A program made the position numbers and the translations under genes. The notes under the pieces are model-generated. The model saw only the letters and a program-made list of their open reading frames with translations, did not search any database and was not told where the DNA came from. Below are positions 40,191 to 49,377 of a stretch of 49,795 nt of DNA, in pieces (the first letter of the stretch is position 1; the number at the start of each line of letters is the position of its first letter). This DNA is from Cloacimonetes bacterium UBA4175 (lineage in GTDB: Bacteria; Cloacimonadota; Cloacimonadia; Cloacimonadales; Cloacimonadaceae): NCBI GenBank assembly GCA_002379855.1, contig DFUX01000068.1, positions 1 through 49,795 of the forward strand. Reading direction: 5' to 3'.

Positions 40191-41078
40191 TTAGGGCATT
40201 CTCTCCTTGATCATTTGCACAAACTCAAGCAAAACATCGTTATGCGGATAGGGTGCAATCATCTTGTTAGTATCGTCCAAAAGCTTTTCCACCGCAGCAC
40301 GGGCCTTGTCAAAACCCAGTAAACCGGTGTATGTGTTTCTGGAGGTTGGAACGTATTCGCTGTCAAAATCAAGCCCGTCGCTGCCCCGGCTATAGTCTGC
40401 CACGATATCTTCTATCATTTGATGGGCCATACCCAGATTCATGGCATACGTGCTCATCACCTGACGCGTGTCATCATCTGCGTCAGCCAGCACGCAAGCC
40501 ATATCGGTGGAAGCCTGCAAAAGCGAGCCTATTTTCTTCATATCAATATAGCGCAGCACATTGATCTTCATAACCTTGCGTTTGCTTTCCAAGGCAACTA
40601 TCTGTCCTCCCATCATGCCATAGGTCTGAGCGGCCAAAGCGAGTATTCTCAGACATTCCAGAGCTTTTTGGGGATTCGAGATATACCCCAGCACCTCAAA
40701 AGCCAAGGTGTACAAAGCGTCTCCTGCAAGGATTCCGATAGTATTGTCAAACTTCAGATGCAAAGCCGGACTGGAGCGACGCTCTGATCTGTTCATAACC
40801 ATGGGCATATCATCGTGCACTATCGACGCGTTATGTATCAGTTCCACCGCCGTGGCTGCATGGAGCGCGTCCTGGAATCCCTTTGCTTTCTTTGCGCCTG
40901 CCAGCATCTCATACACAGCCAGTAACAATAGCGGACGCCAGCGTTTTCCACCGCTGAAGACAGCGTATCGCATGGCTTTCTTCAGTTCTTTAGCTGGTCC
41001 AGATGCTGTCCCAACGAAATGCTTGAGGTTGGCTTCAACCTTACCCAGCCTGGTCTCAAAGTACTTCTGTAGTAACAA
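40191..41078 (-). CDS. Polyprenyl synthase-fold protein with degenerate catalytic motifs
   Basis: A 295-residue protein that aligns over its whole length with trans-isoprenyl diphosphate synthases: FSGGKRWRPLLLL (41-53), AVELIHNASIVHDD (77-90), GILAGDALYTLAFEVL (115-130) and MMGGQ (155-159). The first Asp-rich motif is DDMPMVMNR (89-97) where active enzymes have DDxxxxDND, so the third Asp is Met95. GGQxxD is GGQIVA, the KT pair is KI (182-183), and the second Asp-rich motif is EDIVA (223-227) in place of DDxxD. Prenyl transfer by the standard two-metal mechanism is therefore doubtful; a regulatory, lipid-binding or altered enzyme is possible. The start is a TTG at 41078, six bases after GGGAG. 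It is first in the eight-gene minus-strand run. Confidence 0.82.
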   Translation of the reverse strand: MLLQKYFETRLGKVEANLKHFVGTASGPAKELKKAMRYAVFSGGKRWRPLLLLAVYEMLAGAKKAKGFQDALHAATAVELIHNASIVHDDMPMVMNRSERRSSPALHLKFDNTIGILAGDALYTLAFEVLGYISNPQKALECLRILALAAQTYGMMGGQIVALESKRKVMKINVLRYIDMKKIGSLLQASTDMACVLADADDDTRQVMSTYAMNLGMAHQMIEDIVADYSRGSDGLDFDSEYVPTSRNTYTGLLGFDKARAAVEKLLDDTNKMIAPYPHNDVLLEFVQMIKERMP

Positions 41079-41253
41079 TTGAGTCTCCCAAATTCGTTTT
41101 CACCGGCATTCCACCAGTTTGTCTTTCATTGAACACAATATGCCAAATCTGTCAAGGCTTTTATTGCTCGACTGACTTCCAACAATGCAGGCTCCTAACA
41201 AAACCACCCTCATCCAGCAAGAATTGCGTGCTTTCATAGTTGTACCTGTAAGA

Positions 41254-41279
41254 ACCCCCTCCCGCAAAAGAGAGGGGGT
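41254..41279. terminator. Hairpin after gyrA
   Basis: ACCCCCTC and GAGGGGGT form a GC-rich eight-base stem with a 10-base loop, 18 bases past the gyrA stop on the minus strand. The T-tract is poor, but position supports a terminator separating gyrBA from the envelope operon. Confidence 0.65.
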
Positions 41280-41296
41280 ATTTACGTTATCTGGGT

Positions 41297-43894
41297 TTAT
41301 TCTTCTTCCGGTTCTTCTTCGTCGATATCGACTTCGTCTTCAACATCTTCCTCTTCCAGGTTTTCATCTTCCGGAATGAACTCCTGTTGGTGAGGGGCAG
41401 ATTTTAGCTTTTCAACTTCCTTATCCAGGCTTTCTTCATCCGGGTCTGCCTGGATCACGGTGATGTCGCGAACCTTGTCATTATCGTTTATATTGATCAG
41501 GCGCACTCCCTGCGTGTTTCTGCTGATGACATTAATATTGGCTATCTTCTGCCGGATGATCATTCCATCCTGTGTCACAATCATCAGGTCTTCGCTGTCG
41601 TCAACGATCATCAGAGCTGCCAGGTATCCGTTGCGTTCTGTGGTCTTGAGGGTTATCACACCTTTGCTTCCACGCCTGGTAGTTGTGTATTCAGAGATTG
41701 CAGTCCTCTTGCCATAACCGTTTTCGCTGATAGTCAGGATCGTCTTCCCAGTGCCGTTACCATTGGCTATGATGTCGTCCTGGGAGATAACGCCCATGGA
41801 TATCACATAGTCTTCATCCCGCAATCTGATACCCCGGACACCGCGGGTAAACCTGCCCGTGGCCCGGAAATCCTTTTCACTGAACCGGTTGCAATAGCCG
41901 TTTTTGGTAGCCAGAATTATGTCATCGTTGCCCGAGGTAATGCGGGCGTCGATCAGTTCATCGCCAGGCATCAGCTTTATTGCCAGAATTCCTGCGTTGC
42001 GGGGACGGCTGTAAGCCAATACAGGTGACTTTTTGATCGTGCCGTTGCGAGTACACATAACGATATTCTGTTCAGGATGGAATTGTCTCAAAGTCACGAA
42101 GGCTTTGATCTTCTCCTTGTCCTGGAACTGAACCAGATTGACAATTGCCTTGCCTCTCGCGGTGCGTCCGGCTTCCGGGATTTTGAAGACCTTCAGCCAG
42201 TGGCAACGCCCGTGATCGGTAAAGAGCAGGATGTGGGAGTGAGTGGAAGCCACAAATATGTACTGGATTGCATCCTCTTCCTTGAGATTGGCGCCGGTAA
42301 GCCCTTTGCCGCCCCTGCCCTGCACTTTGTATGTATCCACGGGCAGGCGTTTCACGTAACCGTCGTGGGTAATGGTCACGACCATCAGTTCATCGGCGAT
42401 CATGTCTTCATCGGAAAGATTCCCGGTGTAGTTTTCCTTGATCCTGGTGCGGCGGACATCGCCAAACTTGTCACGAATCTCCGCGGTTTCCTGTTTGATC
42501 AGTTCCATCCTCAACTCCCGGTGTTCCACCAGAGCCTGAAGGCGGGAGATCAGCTTCAACAGTTCCTGATACTCATTCTCGATTTTCTCGCGTTCCAGGC
42601 CTGTCAGGCGCTGCAGCCTCATATCCAGGATCGCCTTGGCCTGAATCTCTGACAGGCCAAACTTCGCCTGCAGTTGCTCGTTGGCTTCCTGAGGGGTTTG
42701 AGACGCGCGAATGGTGGCAATCACTTCGTCAAGGTGGTCAAGCGCGATGCGCAGGCCTTCGAGGATGTGTAGGCGGTCCTGGGCGTTTTTAAGTTCAAAC
42801 AGGGTACGGCGCAACACCACATCGTGCCTGAACTCTATAAAGTTGTTGAGCATGTCCTTCATGCTTACAACCTGAGGCACGCCATCCACCAGGCAGAGAT
42901 TGATCACGCCAAAGGTGGAACGCAACTGGGTATATTTGTAGAGCTGATTACGCACCGTTGCGCCATCGTGATTGCGCTTCACATGGATCACCAGCCGCAT
43001 GCCATCCCGCCCGGATTCATCCCGGACGTCGCTGATACCTTCAATCTTCTTGTCTTTTACCAACTGCACTATTTTTTCTATCAACAGGGTCTTGGTAACC
43101 TGATAGGGAATGGATCTGATGATGATGGATTCCTGTTCGTTGGCTCCGGTCACCAGTTCTGCTTCACCCTGGAGAATCAGCCGGCCCCTGCCGGTCTGGA
43201 AATAATCCTTGATTCCTTCGGCACCCAGGATAAATCCGCCCATGGGGAAATCCGGTCCCGCTATATAGCGGCGCAGATCCAGGGTTTCGATATCAGGATC
43301 GTCTATCAGGGCAATCACGGCGTTACAAATCTCGGTAAGATTATGGGGAGGCATGTTGGTAGCCATTCCAACCGCGATGCCTGATGAGCCGTTAACCAGC
43401 AGGTTGGGTATGCGGGAGGGAAAAACCACAGGTTCCTTGCGGGTCTCATCGTAGTTTGAGGTATAATCGACCGTATCCTTATCCAATTCCTCCAGCATTT
43501 CAGGGGTTATTTTCTGCAGACGCGCCTCAGTGTAACGCATGGCCGCCGGCGGATCTCCATCGATGGAGCCGAAGTTACCCTGTCCGTCAATAAGCGGATA
43601 GCGCATATTCCAGGGCTGGGCAAGGCGTACCAGGGTCGGATACACCACCTGTTCGCCGTGGGGATGGTAGTTACCAGAGGTGTCGCCAGCGATCTTGGCG
43701 CATTTGCGGAAGTGCCCGCCAGGCGAGAGATTCAACTCGTGCATGGCGTATATGATACGTCTTTGAGAGGGCTTCAGCCCATCCCGGATATCCGGCAGCG
43801 CCCTGGATACTATAACGCTCATGGAATAGTCCAGGTAAGCCCGGCGCATCTGGTCTTCTATCTGTACATTTATGATCTTTGTCTTGTCGTCCAT
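41297..43894 (-). CDS. gyrA: DNA gyrase subunit A
   Basis: Breakage-reunion subunit of gyrase. The 865 residues contain the N-terminal SMSVIVSRALPDIRDGLKP landmark (24-42) and catalytic Tyr121 in AAMRYTEARL. The C-terminal pinwheel has the GyrA box QGRGGKG (about 533), which distinguishes it from ParC. The quinolone pocket reads HPHGEQVVYPT (77-87): Gln82 and Pro86 stand where E. coli has Ser83 and Asp87. The last 35 residues are almost wholly acidic, as in several gyrases that self-regulate through a C-terminal tail. It lies 18 bases after gyrB. Confidence 0.97.
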   Translation of the reverse strand: MDDKTKIINVQIEDQMRRAYLDYSMSVIVSRALPDIRDGLKPSQRRIIYAMHELNLSPGGHFRKCAKIAGDTSGNYHPHGEQVVYPTLVRLAQPWNMRYPLIDGQGNFGSIDGDPPAAMRYTEARLQKITPEMLEELDKDTVDYTSNYDETRKEPVVFPSRIPNLLVNGSSGIAVGMATNMPPHNLTEICNAVIALIDDPDIETLDLRRYIAGPDFPMGGFILGAEGIKDYFQTGRGRLILQGEAELVTGANEQESIIIRSIPYQVTKTLLIEKIVQLVKDKKIEGISDVRDESGRDGMRLVIHVKRNHDGATVRNQLYKYTQLRSTFGVINLCLVDGVPQVVSMKDMLNNFIEFRHDVVLRRTLFELKNAQDRLHILEGLRIALDHLDEVIATIRASQTPQEANEQLQAKFGLSEIQAKAILDMRLQRLTGLEREKIENEYQELLKLISRLQALVEHRELRMELIKQETAEIRDKFGDVRRTRIKENYTGNLSDEDMIADELMVVTITHDGYVKRLPVDTYKVQGRGGKGLTGANLKEEDAIQYIFVASTHSHILLFTDHGRCHWLKVFKIPEAGRTARGKAIVNLVQFQDKEKIKAFVTLRQFHPEQNIVMCTRNGTIKKSPVLAYSRPRNAGILAIKLMPGDELIDARITSGNDDIILATKNGYCNRFSEKDFRATGRFTRGVRGIRLRDEDYVISMGVISQDDIIANGNGTGKTILTISENGYGKRTAISEYTTTRRGSKGVITLKTTERNGYLAALMIVDDSEDLMIVTQDGMIIRQKIANINVISRNTQGVRLININDNDKVRDITVIQADPDEESLDKEVEKLKSAPHQQEFIPEDENLEEEDVEDEVDIDEEEPEEE

Positions 43895-43912
43895 AATTAT
43901 CTTCCGCTCCCT

Positions 43913-45811
43913 TTAAATATCAAGATTCTGCACATACTTGGCGTTGGCCTGGATGAATTCACGCCTCGGCTCCACTTCTTCGCCCATCAGAATAGTGAAG
44001 ATGCGGTCGGCCTCGATGGCGTCGTCCACTTTCACGGAGATCATCGTGCGCGTTTCAGGATTCATTGTGGTTTCCCAGAGCTGTTCGGGGTTCATCTCAC
44101 CCAATCCTTTGTAGCGCTGGACAAATACCCCTTTTTCACCAAACTCCGCTATCGCGGCATCGCGCTCTTCCTCGGTGAACACATATCTTTTCTGCTTGTT
44201 TTTGCGCACCAAAAACAGTGGAGGCTTAGCAATATAAACATGCCCGCGTTCGACCAGAGGCTTCATATAGCGGTAGAAAAAGGTGAGCAGCAGGGTGCTG
44301 ATGTGGGCGCCGTCCACGTCTGCGTCAGCCATGATCACTACGCTGCCATAGCGTATCTTGCTCACATCAAAATCCTGTCCGATGCCGGCTCCGATGGCCA
44401 GAATAATCGGCTGTATCTTATCGTTGTTGAGCACCCTGTCCACCCTGGACTTTTCGGTGTTCAACATCTTGCCCCAAAGCGGAAGTATGGCTTGAAACGA
44501 ACGGTCGCGTCCTTGTTTGGCGCTGCCTCCCGCGGAGTCTCCCTCAACCAGGAAAAGCTCAGTCTTGGAAGGATCGGTTATCGTGCAGTCAGCCAGCTTG
44601 CCAGGCAGGGAGCCACTTTCCAACACCGATTTGCGGCGGGTCAGTTCCCTTGCTTTACGGGCAGCCTCCCTTGATCTTGCCGCCATGATGCTTTTGAGGG
44701 TAATGCTCTTGGCTTCGGCCGGATGCTCCTCAAAATAGGTCATCAGTTTCTCATAGACCACCGAGTTCACAAAGCCTTCCACATCAGAGTTTTGCAGCTT
44801 GGTCTTGGTCTGCCCTTCAAACTGCGGATTGGTCAGTTTAATGCTGACAACAGCCGTGAGCCCTTCGCGGATATCCTCGCCTGACGGGCTGACCTTTTCG
44901 TTTTTCAACAGGTCGGCATTTTTGATATAGGTGTTGACCGCGCGGGTCAGGCCGCTTTTGAAACCGCTCAGATGCGTGCCGCCCTCGGTTGTGTTGATGT
45001 TGTTAGCGAAGCTGAAGATGTTTTCCTGATAACCCTCATTGTATTGCAGCGCAAGTTCAAAATCAAGGCCTTCCTTTGTGGCGGAGATATAGATCGGTTT
45101 GGCTCCCAAAGGCTTCTTGTTTTGATTGAGGTAATTCACAAACTCAACGATTCCGCCGTCATACTTAAAGTCATGCTTCCGGTCGCTGCGATCGTCCTTT
45201 AATATGATGCGCACACCTTTATTCAGGAAGGCCAGTTCGCGCAGACGGGTGGTAAGGTAATCGAAACTGAACTCCAATGTTTCAAAAATAGTGGGGTCAG
45301 GTTTGAATTTGATCACGGTGCCGGTACGGTTCGTCTCGCCCAATACCTTCAGTTCCGTAACCGCGACACCTCTCTCGTAGCGTTGATAGTGAATCTTGCC
45401 ATTCATATGGATGCGCACTTCCAGATACTCAGAGAGTGCCACCACCACCGATACTCCCACGCCATGCAATCCACCGGATACCTTGTAGGAATTGTTGTCA
45501 AACTTCCCTCCGGCATGCAGTACCGTCATCACCACCTGGACAGCGGGAATGTTCATTTCCTTGTGCATATCAACCGGAATTCCGCGGCCATTGTCATCGA
45601 CCTCGACCTCTCCTTCGTTGGTGATGGTTATCTTGATCTGGTCGCAATAACCTGCCAGTGCTTCATCAATCGCGTTATCCACCACTTCATAAACAAGATG
45701 GTGCAAACCGCGTTCGCTGGTGCCGCCAATATACATTGCCGGTCTTTTACGCACCGCGTCAAGGCCCTTGAGGACCTTGATATTACTTGCAGTGTAGTTG
45801 TTATCTGTCAT
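43913..45811 (-). CDS. gyrB: DNA gyrase subunit B
   Basis: ATPase subunit of gyrase. In 632 residues the GHKL ATPase domain shows VYEVVDNAIDEALAG (about 41-55), DNGRGIP and GLHGVG; the TOPRIM domain has VEGDSAGGSAKQGRDR (about 417-432) and DADVDGAHI; the C-terminal GLGEMNPEQLWETTM is canonical. The usual LPL(R/K)GK reads LPLWGKMLN, a small oddity. TAGGAGA precedes the ATG by about ten bases. A hairpin sits 80 bases upstream in the leader. Confidence 0.97.
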   Translation of the reverse strand: MTDNNYTASNIKVLKGLDAVRKRPAMYIGGTSERGLHHLVYEVVDNAIDEALAGYCDQIKITITNEGEVEVDDNGRGIPVDMHKEMNIPAVQVVMTVLHAGGKFDNNSYKVSGGLHGVGVSVVVALSEYLEVRIHMNGKIHYQRYERGVAVTELKVLGETNRTGTVIKFKPDPTIFETLEFSFDYLTTRLRELAFLNKGVRIILKDDRSDRKHDFKYDGGIVEFVNYLNQNKKPLGAKPIYISATKEGLDFELALQYNEGYQENIFSFANNINTTEGGTHLSGFKSGLTRAVNTYIKNADLLKNEKVSPSGEDIREGLTAVVSIKLTNPQFEGQTKTKLQNSDVEGFVNSVVYEKLMTYFEEHPAEAKSITLKSIMAARSREAARKARELTRRKSVLESGSLPGKLADCTITDPSKTELFLVEGDSAGGSAKQGRDRSFQAILPLWGKMLNTEKSRVDRVLNNDKIQPIILAIGAGIGQDFDVSKIRYGSVVIMADADVDGAHISTLLLTFFYRYMKPLVERGHVYIAKPPLFLVRKNKQKRYVFTEEERDAAIAEFGEKGVFVQRYKGLGEMNPEQLWETTMNPETRTMISVKVDDAIEADRIFTILMGEEVEPRREFIQANAKYVQNLDI

Positions 45812-45889
45812 ATTATATTGTCTCCTAAAATATTACACTGTTGTTTTGTCTGATTTTCAGCTTGGTTGCCGCCCCACATAAAAACCAAT

Positions 45890-45927
45890 CCATATCTGAT
45901 TGCTAAAAAATCAGATATGGGTTTTTT
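45890..45927. terminator. Hairpin with T-run upstream of gyrB
   Basis: CCATATCTGATT and AATCAGATATGG, a perfect 12-base stem with a seven-base loop. On the plus strand it is followed by GTTTTTTG; on the minus strand, that of gyrB, by ATTGGTTTTT. A TTGACA on the minus strand (45932-45927) lies directly before it, so it could fold at the start of the gyrB leader as an attenuator, or end transcription arriving from the 46.4 kb genes. Confidence 0.55.
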
Positions 45928-46357
45928 GTCAAGAATAAACCCAGCTATTTTTCGATTTTTATCTGCTTATATAACAGCATGTTACGGAGCTGGCCTGACT
46001 CAGACGCCAGGATTCTCGTCTTTTTGCACGTGAAAACAGGCCTCAAATGACCTGCCAGCGCTGTTTTCGCTCACCTCATTCCACCGTTTCACCTTTCTAC
46101 GGTTTTATCGTAGCACCTATATATTATGAGGGGGTGGTCCTCATTTGCATTCCCCTCTCCGGCGTGGGTCTTCCTGGGGTCAACCTTATAATTTATAAGG
46201 ATGACCTAAGGATGATGGGATAACATATTGTAATTGCAAATGATAACCCATTATGAGCGGCAGGAAATGGCACTTGCCTGGCTCCAGGTTTTGTTGACAA
46301 GAATAGTATTTCCCATACAGGAAGATTCATCCTATGTTTCGAGTGTTTCGCGACCGG
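45928..46357. other. Intergenic region between gyrB and the PorE-like gene
   Basis: No coding sequence I can support. It holds the short repeat copy at 46178 and, near 46075-46100, a stretch CACCGTTTCACCTTTC. A loosely similar stretch (reversed) follows the repeat copy at 31.9 kb. Confidence 0.5.
46163..46219 (+). repeat. Dispersed intergenic repeat, short copy 5
   Basis: GCGTGGGTCTTCCTGGGGTCA, then GGTCAACCTTATAA and TTATAAGGATGACC arms (46178-46191 and 46193-46206, one mismatch) and CTAAGGATGATGG. The order CTTCCTGGGGTCA...GGATGACCTAAGGATGATGG is that of copy 3, with the middle replaced by an AT-rich palindrome. Confidence 0.85.
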
Positions 46358-46391
46358 GATGGTTGCGGCAAAGGATCAGTCCGCAACCATC
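46358..46391. terminator. Hairpin after the PorE-like gene
   Basis: GATGGTTGCGG and CCGCAACCATC, a perfect 11-base stem with a 12-base loop, begins 26 bases after the minus-strand stop at 46417. It has no U-tract, so it may be a terminator or an mRNA-stabilising end. Confidence 0.55.
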
Positions 46392-46416
46392 ACAGCAGAG
46401 CGGTGTTTATAGCTAT

Positions 46417-48387
46417 CTACCTGTAAAGCTCCAAATCCACCCGGCGGTCAATCGCCTCGGCAGCGCCGGAAAACTTGCTGTTGCCATAAGCTTCGGTGGT
46501 AACGCACCCGGCAGACAGTCCTTTGGAGATCAGGTATTCAGCCACCACCGCGGCACGCTTTTCCGACAGTTCCTGATTATAGGCTTTGGAACCACCGTCA
46601 TTGGCATATCCTTTGACCACAAGCTTCAGCCCGGGGTTTTCCAGCATTGCCACGATAAGTTCATCGAGCATAAGCTGTTGCTTCGCGTCGAGCAAAGAGC
46701 TTTCATACTGAAAGAGGATCGGATTCAACGAAACAGGGACGTTGCTGATCAGTTTCTTTAGCACCAGGTGCGCCTGAATCGATTCCTCGTGTCCGGAGGG
46801 AGTAAACTCTTCCCCGTGGGAAAGATAGCCATCCAGGTTAGCGTATAGATTGAAGGTGGAGGCGATAGGCGCCTGGAAGGAGAATCGTCCTTCCGCATCG
46901 GCGGAAACAAGTTCTTTTACGCTTTCACCCTCCAGGGTGTAAACCAGTTCGACATCTGCCGGCAAAGGGTTACCCTGTTCATCCTGCACCAAGCCATCGA
47001 TCTGTATGGTGGCTGGCATCAACTCCAACGCACCAGTATATGATTCCACAGGAGGCAAAACATTTTCATCGCTGCCATCCGCTGGTGGCCTCTGCAAATC
47101 CACCTTTGGCTCGGTGAGCCTTAGCCCGGTATCGAGAACCTCCAACCCCTGGTTCAGCTTGTCCCAAAGACTGACGCTTTCGGCCTTTGGCTTGGTTCCA
47201 GCCTGGATGGGGACGATTTCTACCGCGCGCAGGCCGGATTTGGCATCCTTCACCAGATAGCTGGCTGGCAAAGCGTATTCCAGAGTCAGATGGTAGATGC
47301 TTTCAAAGTCCGACAATTTGCGGTCTGAACTGATGTAGGCTTCATTGCTGAGGGGAATCCGGTAAAAATAGCGGTCATTGTTCACAGAATTGAAAGGCAT
47401 TCCCAGATTATCGGGCACAGACCAATCTTGCCAGCCTGCACCCAATCGATAGGCTCTGAAAATATCGTATCCGCCAAACCCGGCGTGACCGTTGGAAGCA
47501 AAATAGAGTGTTTTGCCGTCAAAATCCAAAAATGGAGTCTGCTCGTTGGCGCTGGTGTTGATGACGGGGCCCAGATTGATCGGCTCTGTCCATTGTCCTC
47601 CAATTTTTTCACATACATAGATGTCCATGCCGCCATAACCGCCAGGACGGGATGATGCGAAAAACATCAGATTGTCCCTGAAGGACATCGGGTGAGTTTC
47701 CACCTGTGAGGAATTGAATTGCGTGGCATTGACCGGAACCGCCTGTCTGTCACGCAGATCGACCGAATAGATGTCGCCATCGATCTTGTTCTTTTCAAAG
47801 TTTCCCACAATCCAGGCCAGATTGCCTGCCTCCCCAAAGCTGCCCAGCGACTCATTCTTATCTGTGGAAAGATTTTCCACCAGTTCCGGCCGGCCATATC
47901 CCGTGCGGAAAATCTCCGCGCGCCAGATGTTTTCCTTGGCTTTTTTAGCCGGGCGCATGGATGTGAAATACAGGTATTTGCCATCCGGGGAGACCACTGC
48001 CCCGTAATCTGAATTGGGGCTGTTAAAGTGGTCTGGCATGGGACGCAGTTTTGCTTTACTGAAGATGCTGCGCTGGCGGGTGAGGATGCGTTCGATTTCC
48101 CTGGCTTCCTCCAGATACCGGCTTTCGCCAGCCTGCTGGCAACGCTGCATCCTGATCCTCGCGTTGACAGAGTCCTCGACAGCCAGGTAGAGCTTGCCAA
48201 GCCAGTAATGATAATCGGCCACGGTGCCATTGGCGGAACGATCGGCAGCCAGAAACTTGTTCAACGCCTGCTGATATTCACCCCTTTGAAAGAGGTCCAG
48301 TCCTTCACGCGCGTAGCGTTCGCCCGGCACCGCTCCCAACACCGCCAACAAAGCCAGAAGCAGCAGGCTGAGACATAACTTTTTCAT
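46417..48387 (-). CDS. OmpA/PD40 envelope protein with PorE-like domain order
   Basis: A 656-residue exported protein: signal peptide (1-19), TPR-like helices (about 22-105), a PD40/WD40-like beta-propeller (about 120-370, with SPDGKYLYFTSMRP, FFASSRPGGYGGMDIYV, FASNGHAGFGGYDIF), a carboxypeptidase-regulatory-like domain (about 459-545) and a C-terminal OmpA-type peptidoglycan-binding domain (about 550-656; LSEKRAAVVAEYL, DRRVDLEL). This TPR-propeller-CRD-OmpA order is that of PorE of the T9SS in Porphyromonas, as I know it. Unlike PorE it has no lipobox, and similar architectures exist outside T9SS. It follows the PorV/PorQ-like gene by 20 bases. Confidence 0.85.
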   Translation of the reverse strand: MKKLCLSLLLLALLAVLGAVPGERYAREGLDLFQRGEYQQALNKFLAADRSANGTVADYHYWLGKLYLAVEDSVNARIRMQRCQQAGESRYLEEAREIERILTRQRSIFSKAKLRPMPDHFNSPNSDYGAVVSPDGKYLYFTSMRPAKKAKENIWRAEIFRTGYGRPELVENLSTDKNESLGSFGEAGNLAWIVGNFEKNKIDGDIYSVDLRDRQAVPVNATQFNSSQVETHPMSFRDNLMFFASSRPGGYGGMDIYVCEKIGGQWTEPINLGPVINTSANEQTPFLDFDGKTLYFASNGHAGFGGYDIFRAYRLGAGWQDWSVPDNLGMPFNSVNNDRYFYRIPLSNEAYISSDRKLSDFESIYHLTLEYALPASYLVKDAKSGLRAVEIVPIQAGTKPKAESVSLWDKLNQGLEVLDTGLRLTEPKVDLQRPPADGSDENVLPPVESYTGALELMPATIQIDGLVQDEQGNPLPADVELVYTLEGESVKELVSADAEGRFSFQAPIASTFNLYANLDGYLSHGEEFTPSGHEESIQAHLVLKKLISNVPVSLNPILFQYESSLLDAKQQLMLDELIVAMLENPGLKLVVKGYANDGGSKAYNQELSEKRAAVVAEYLISKGLSAGCVTTEAYGNSKFSGAAEAIDRRVDLELYR

Positions 48388-48407
48388 TGAGCTTCCCCCT
48401 CCAATCC

Positions 48408-49367
48408 TCAGAATCTGAGGATCATTGAAATGATGTGGTCATCGGCAAACAAGTCGTGGCGATTTAACCTAAACACATAGTCCAGTTGCAGGTTGCGAAA
48501 GCGAAAGCCTGTTCCGGCAGAGAGCCTCTCATTGCTATAGCCCAGGCGGATTCCGGTTTCCAGATTGGCCAGAGCGTCTTCCCAAGAGCTTTTCTCGCTG
48601 ACCTTGGTAACTGTGAGCTTGGAATCCGCTTCCGGGTCTTTGCCGATGGCAGTCCAGTATTCAGCACCCAGGCAGGGATAAGGCTTTTCATCCTGCTCCA
48701 TCTTGACTTCGGCGGCCAGAGTGATGCCACCCAAAGGATTGGCAGCCAATCCTGCCGATACCTGCCAGGGAACTTTGTCTTCCGCGTATTCGCTGGTTAT
48801 GTCCCTAAACATCGCTCCCAGTTGCAGGTAACGTCCAAGATCAAGCTTGAGGCCGGCATCGAGGCCATAGCCCTGCTCGGTTTCCCCGTCGATAGTGCTG
48901 AGATAAATCTTGGGGGTCACTCCGAAGCTGAGTCTGCCAATATAGTTGGAATAACTGAGAGCCAGGCTATGTTCGCTGTCGGAGAAAGTGCCGGTGGGTG
49001 TATCCGCATCCACGTAGCCTTCGATGTCGCTCACAGCAGCATTGACCCATGAGAAGGCGACCGTGCCCAGGGGCAGGCGCGTTCCGAAGGCGGCAAAGGT
49101 GTGGGTGCGGTCAAAATCGAGGCCGAAGTTGTAGGTCGTTCCCACCTCAAAATCACGCAGATGGGCAAGCCCGGCGGGATTCCAGTAAACTGACCCGATG
49201 TCGTCTGTGATCGCCGCTCCAGCCTCGCCCATGGCCAGCACCCGGCCACCGATTCCCATGCGGATAAAAGCCGCACCGGAGTTATTCATGTCAGCAGCGA
49301 ACAAAGGCAGGACAAGCAGCAAGAGCGCTATGCAAAGAACGGAGTTGTTTATATAGTTTCTTTTCAT
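48408..49367 (-). CDS. PorV/PorQ-family outer-membrane barrel protein
   Basis: A 319-residue protein with a signal peptide (about 5-25). Directly after it comes the family signature FIRMGIGGRVLAMGEAGAAI (34-53) and SVYWNPAGLAHL (about 59-70), then about 14 amphipathic strands, ending DDHIISMILRF with a terminal Phe. PorV and PorQ are FadL-related 14-stranded barrels that shuttle or receive T9SS cargo at the outer membrane. It sits between a T9SS-type cargo gene and the PorE-like gene. Other UPF0164/FadL-like roles are possible, but the signature is specific. Confidence 0.88.
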   Translation of the reverse strand: MKRNYINNSVLCIALLLLVLPLFAADMNNSGAAFIRMGIGGRVLAMGEAGAAITDDIGSVYWNPAGLAHLRDFEVGTTYNFGLDFDRTHTFAAFGTRLPLGTVAFSWVNAAVSDIEGYVDADTPTGTFSDSEHSLALSYSNYIGRLSFGVTPKIYLSTIDGETEQGYGLDAGLKLDLGRYLQLGAMFRDITSEYAEDKVPWQVSAGLAANPLGGITLAAEVKMEQDEKPYPCLGAEYWTAIGKDPEADSKLTVTKVSEKSSWEDALANLETGIRLGYSNERLSAGTGFRFRNLQLDYVFRLNRHDLFADDHIISMILRF

Positions 49368-49377
49368 GGTAATCTCC

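Noticed and set aside
43639..43665. GyrA Gln82/Pro86 as acquired quinolone-resistance mutations
   Set aside because: The whole block HPHGEQVVYPT differs from E. coli in several positions at once, which fits a lineage form and not recent selection.
43658..44674. Open frame of 338 codons opposite gyrB/gyrA, spanning their junction
   Set aside because: It covers parts of two certain genes in antisense and encodes a His/Val-rich product with no motif.
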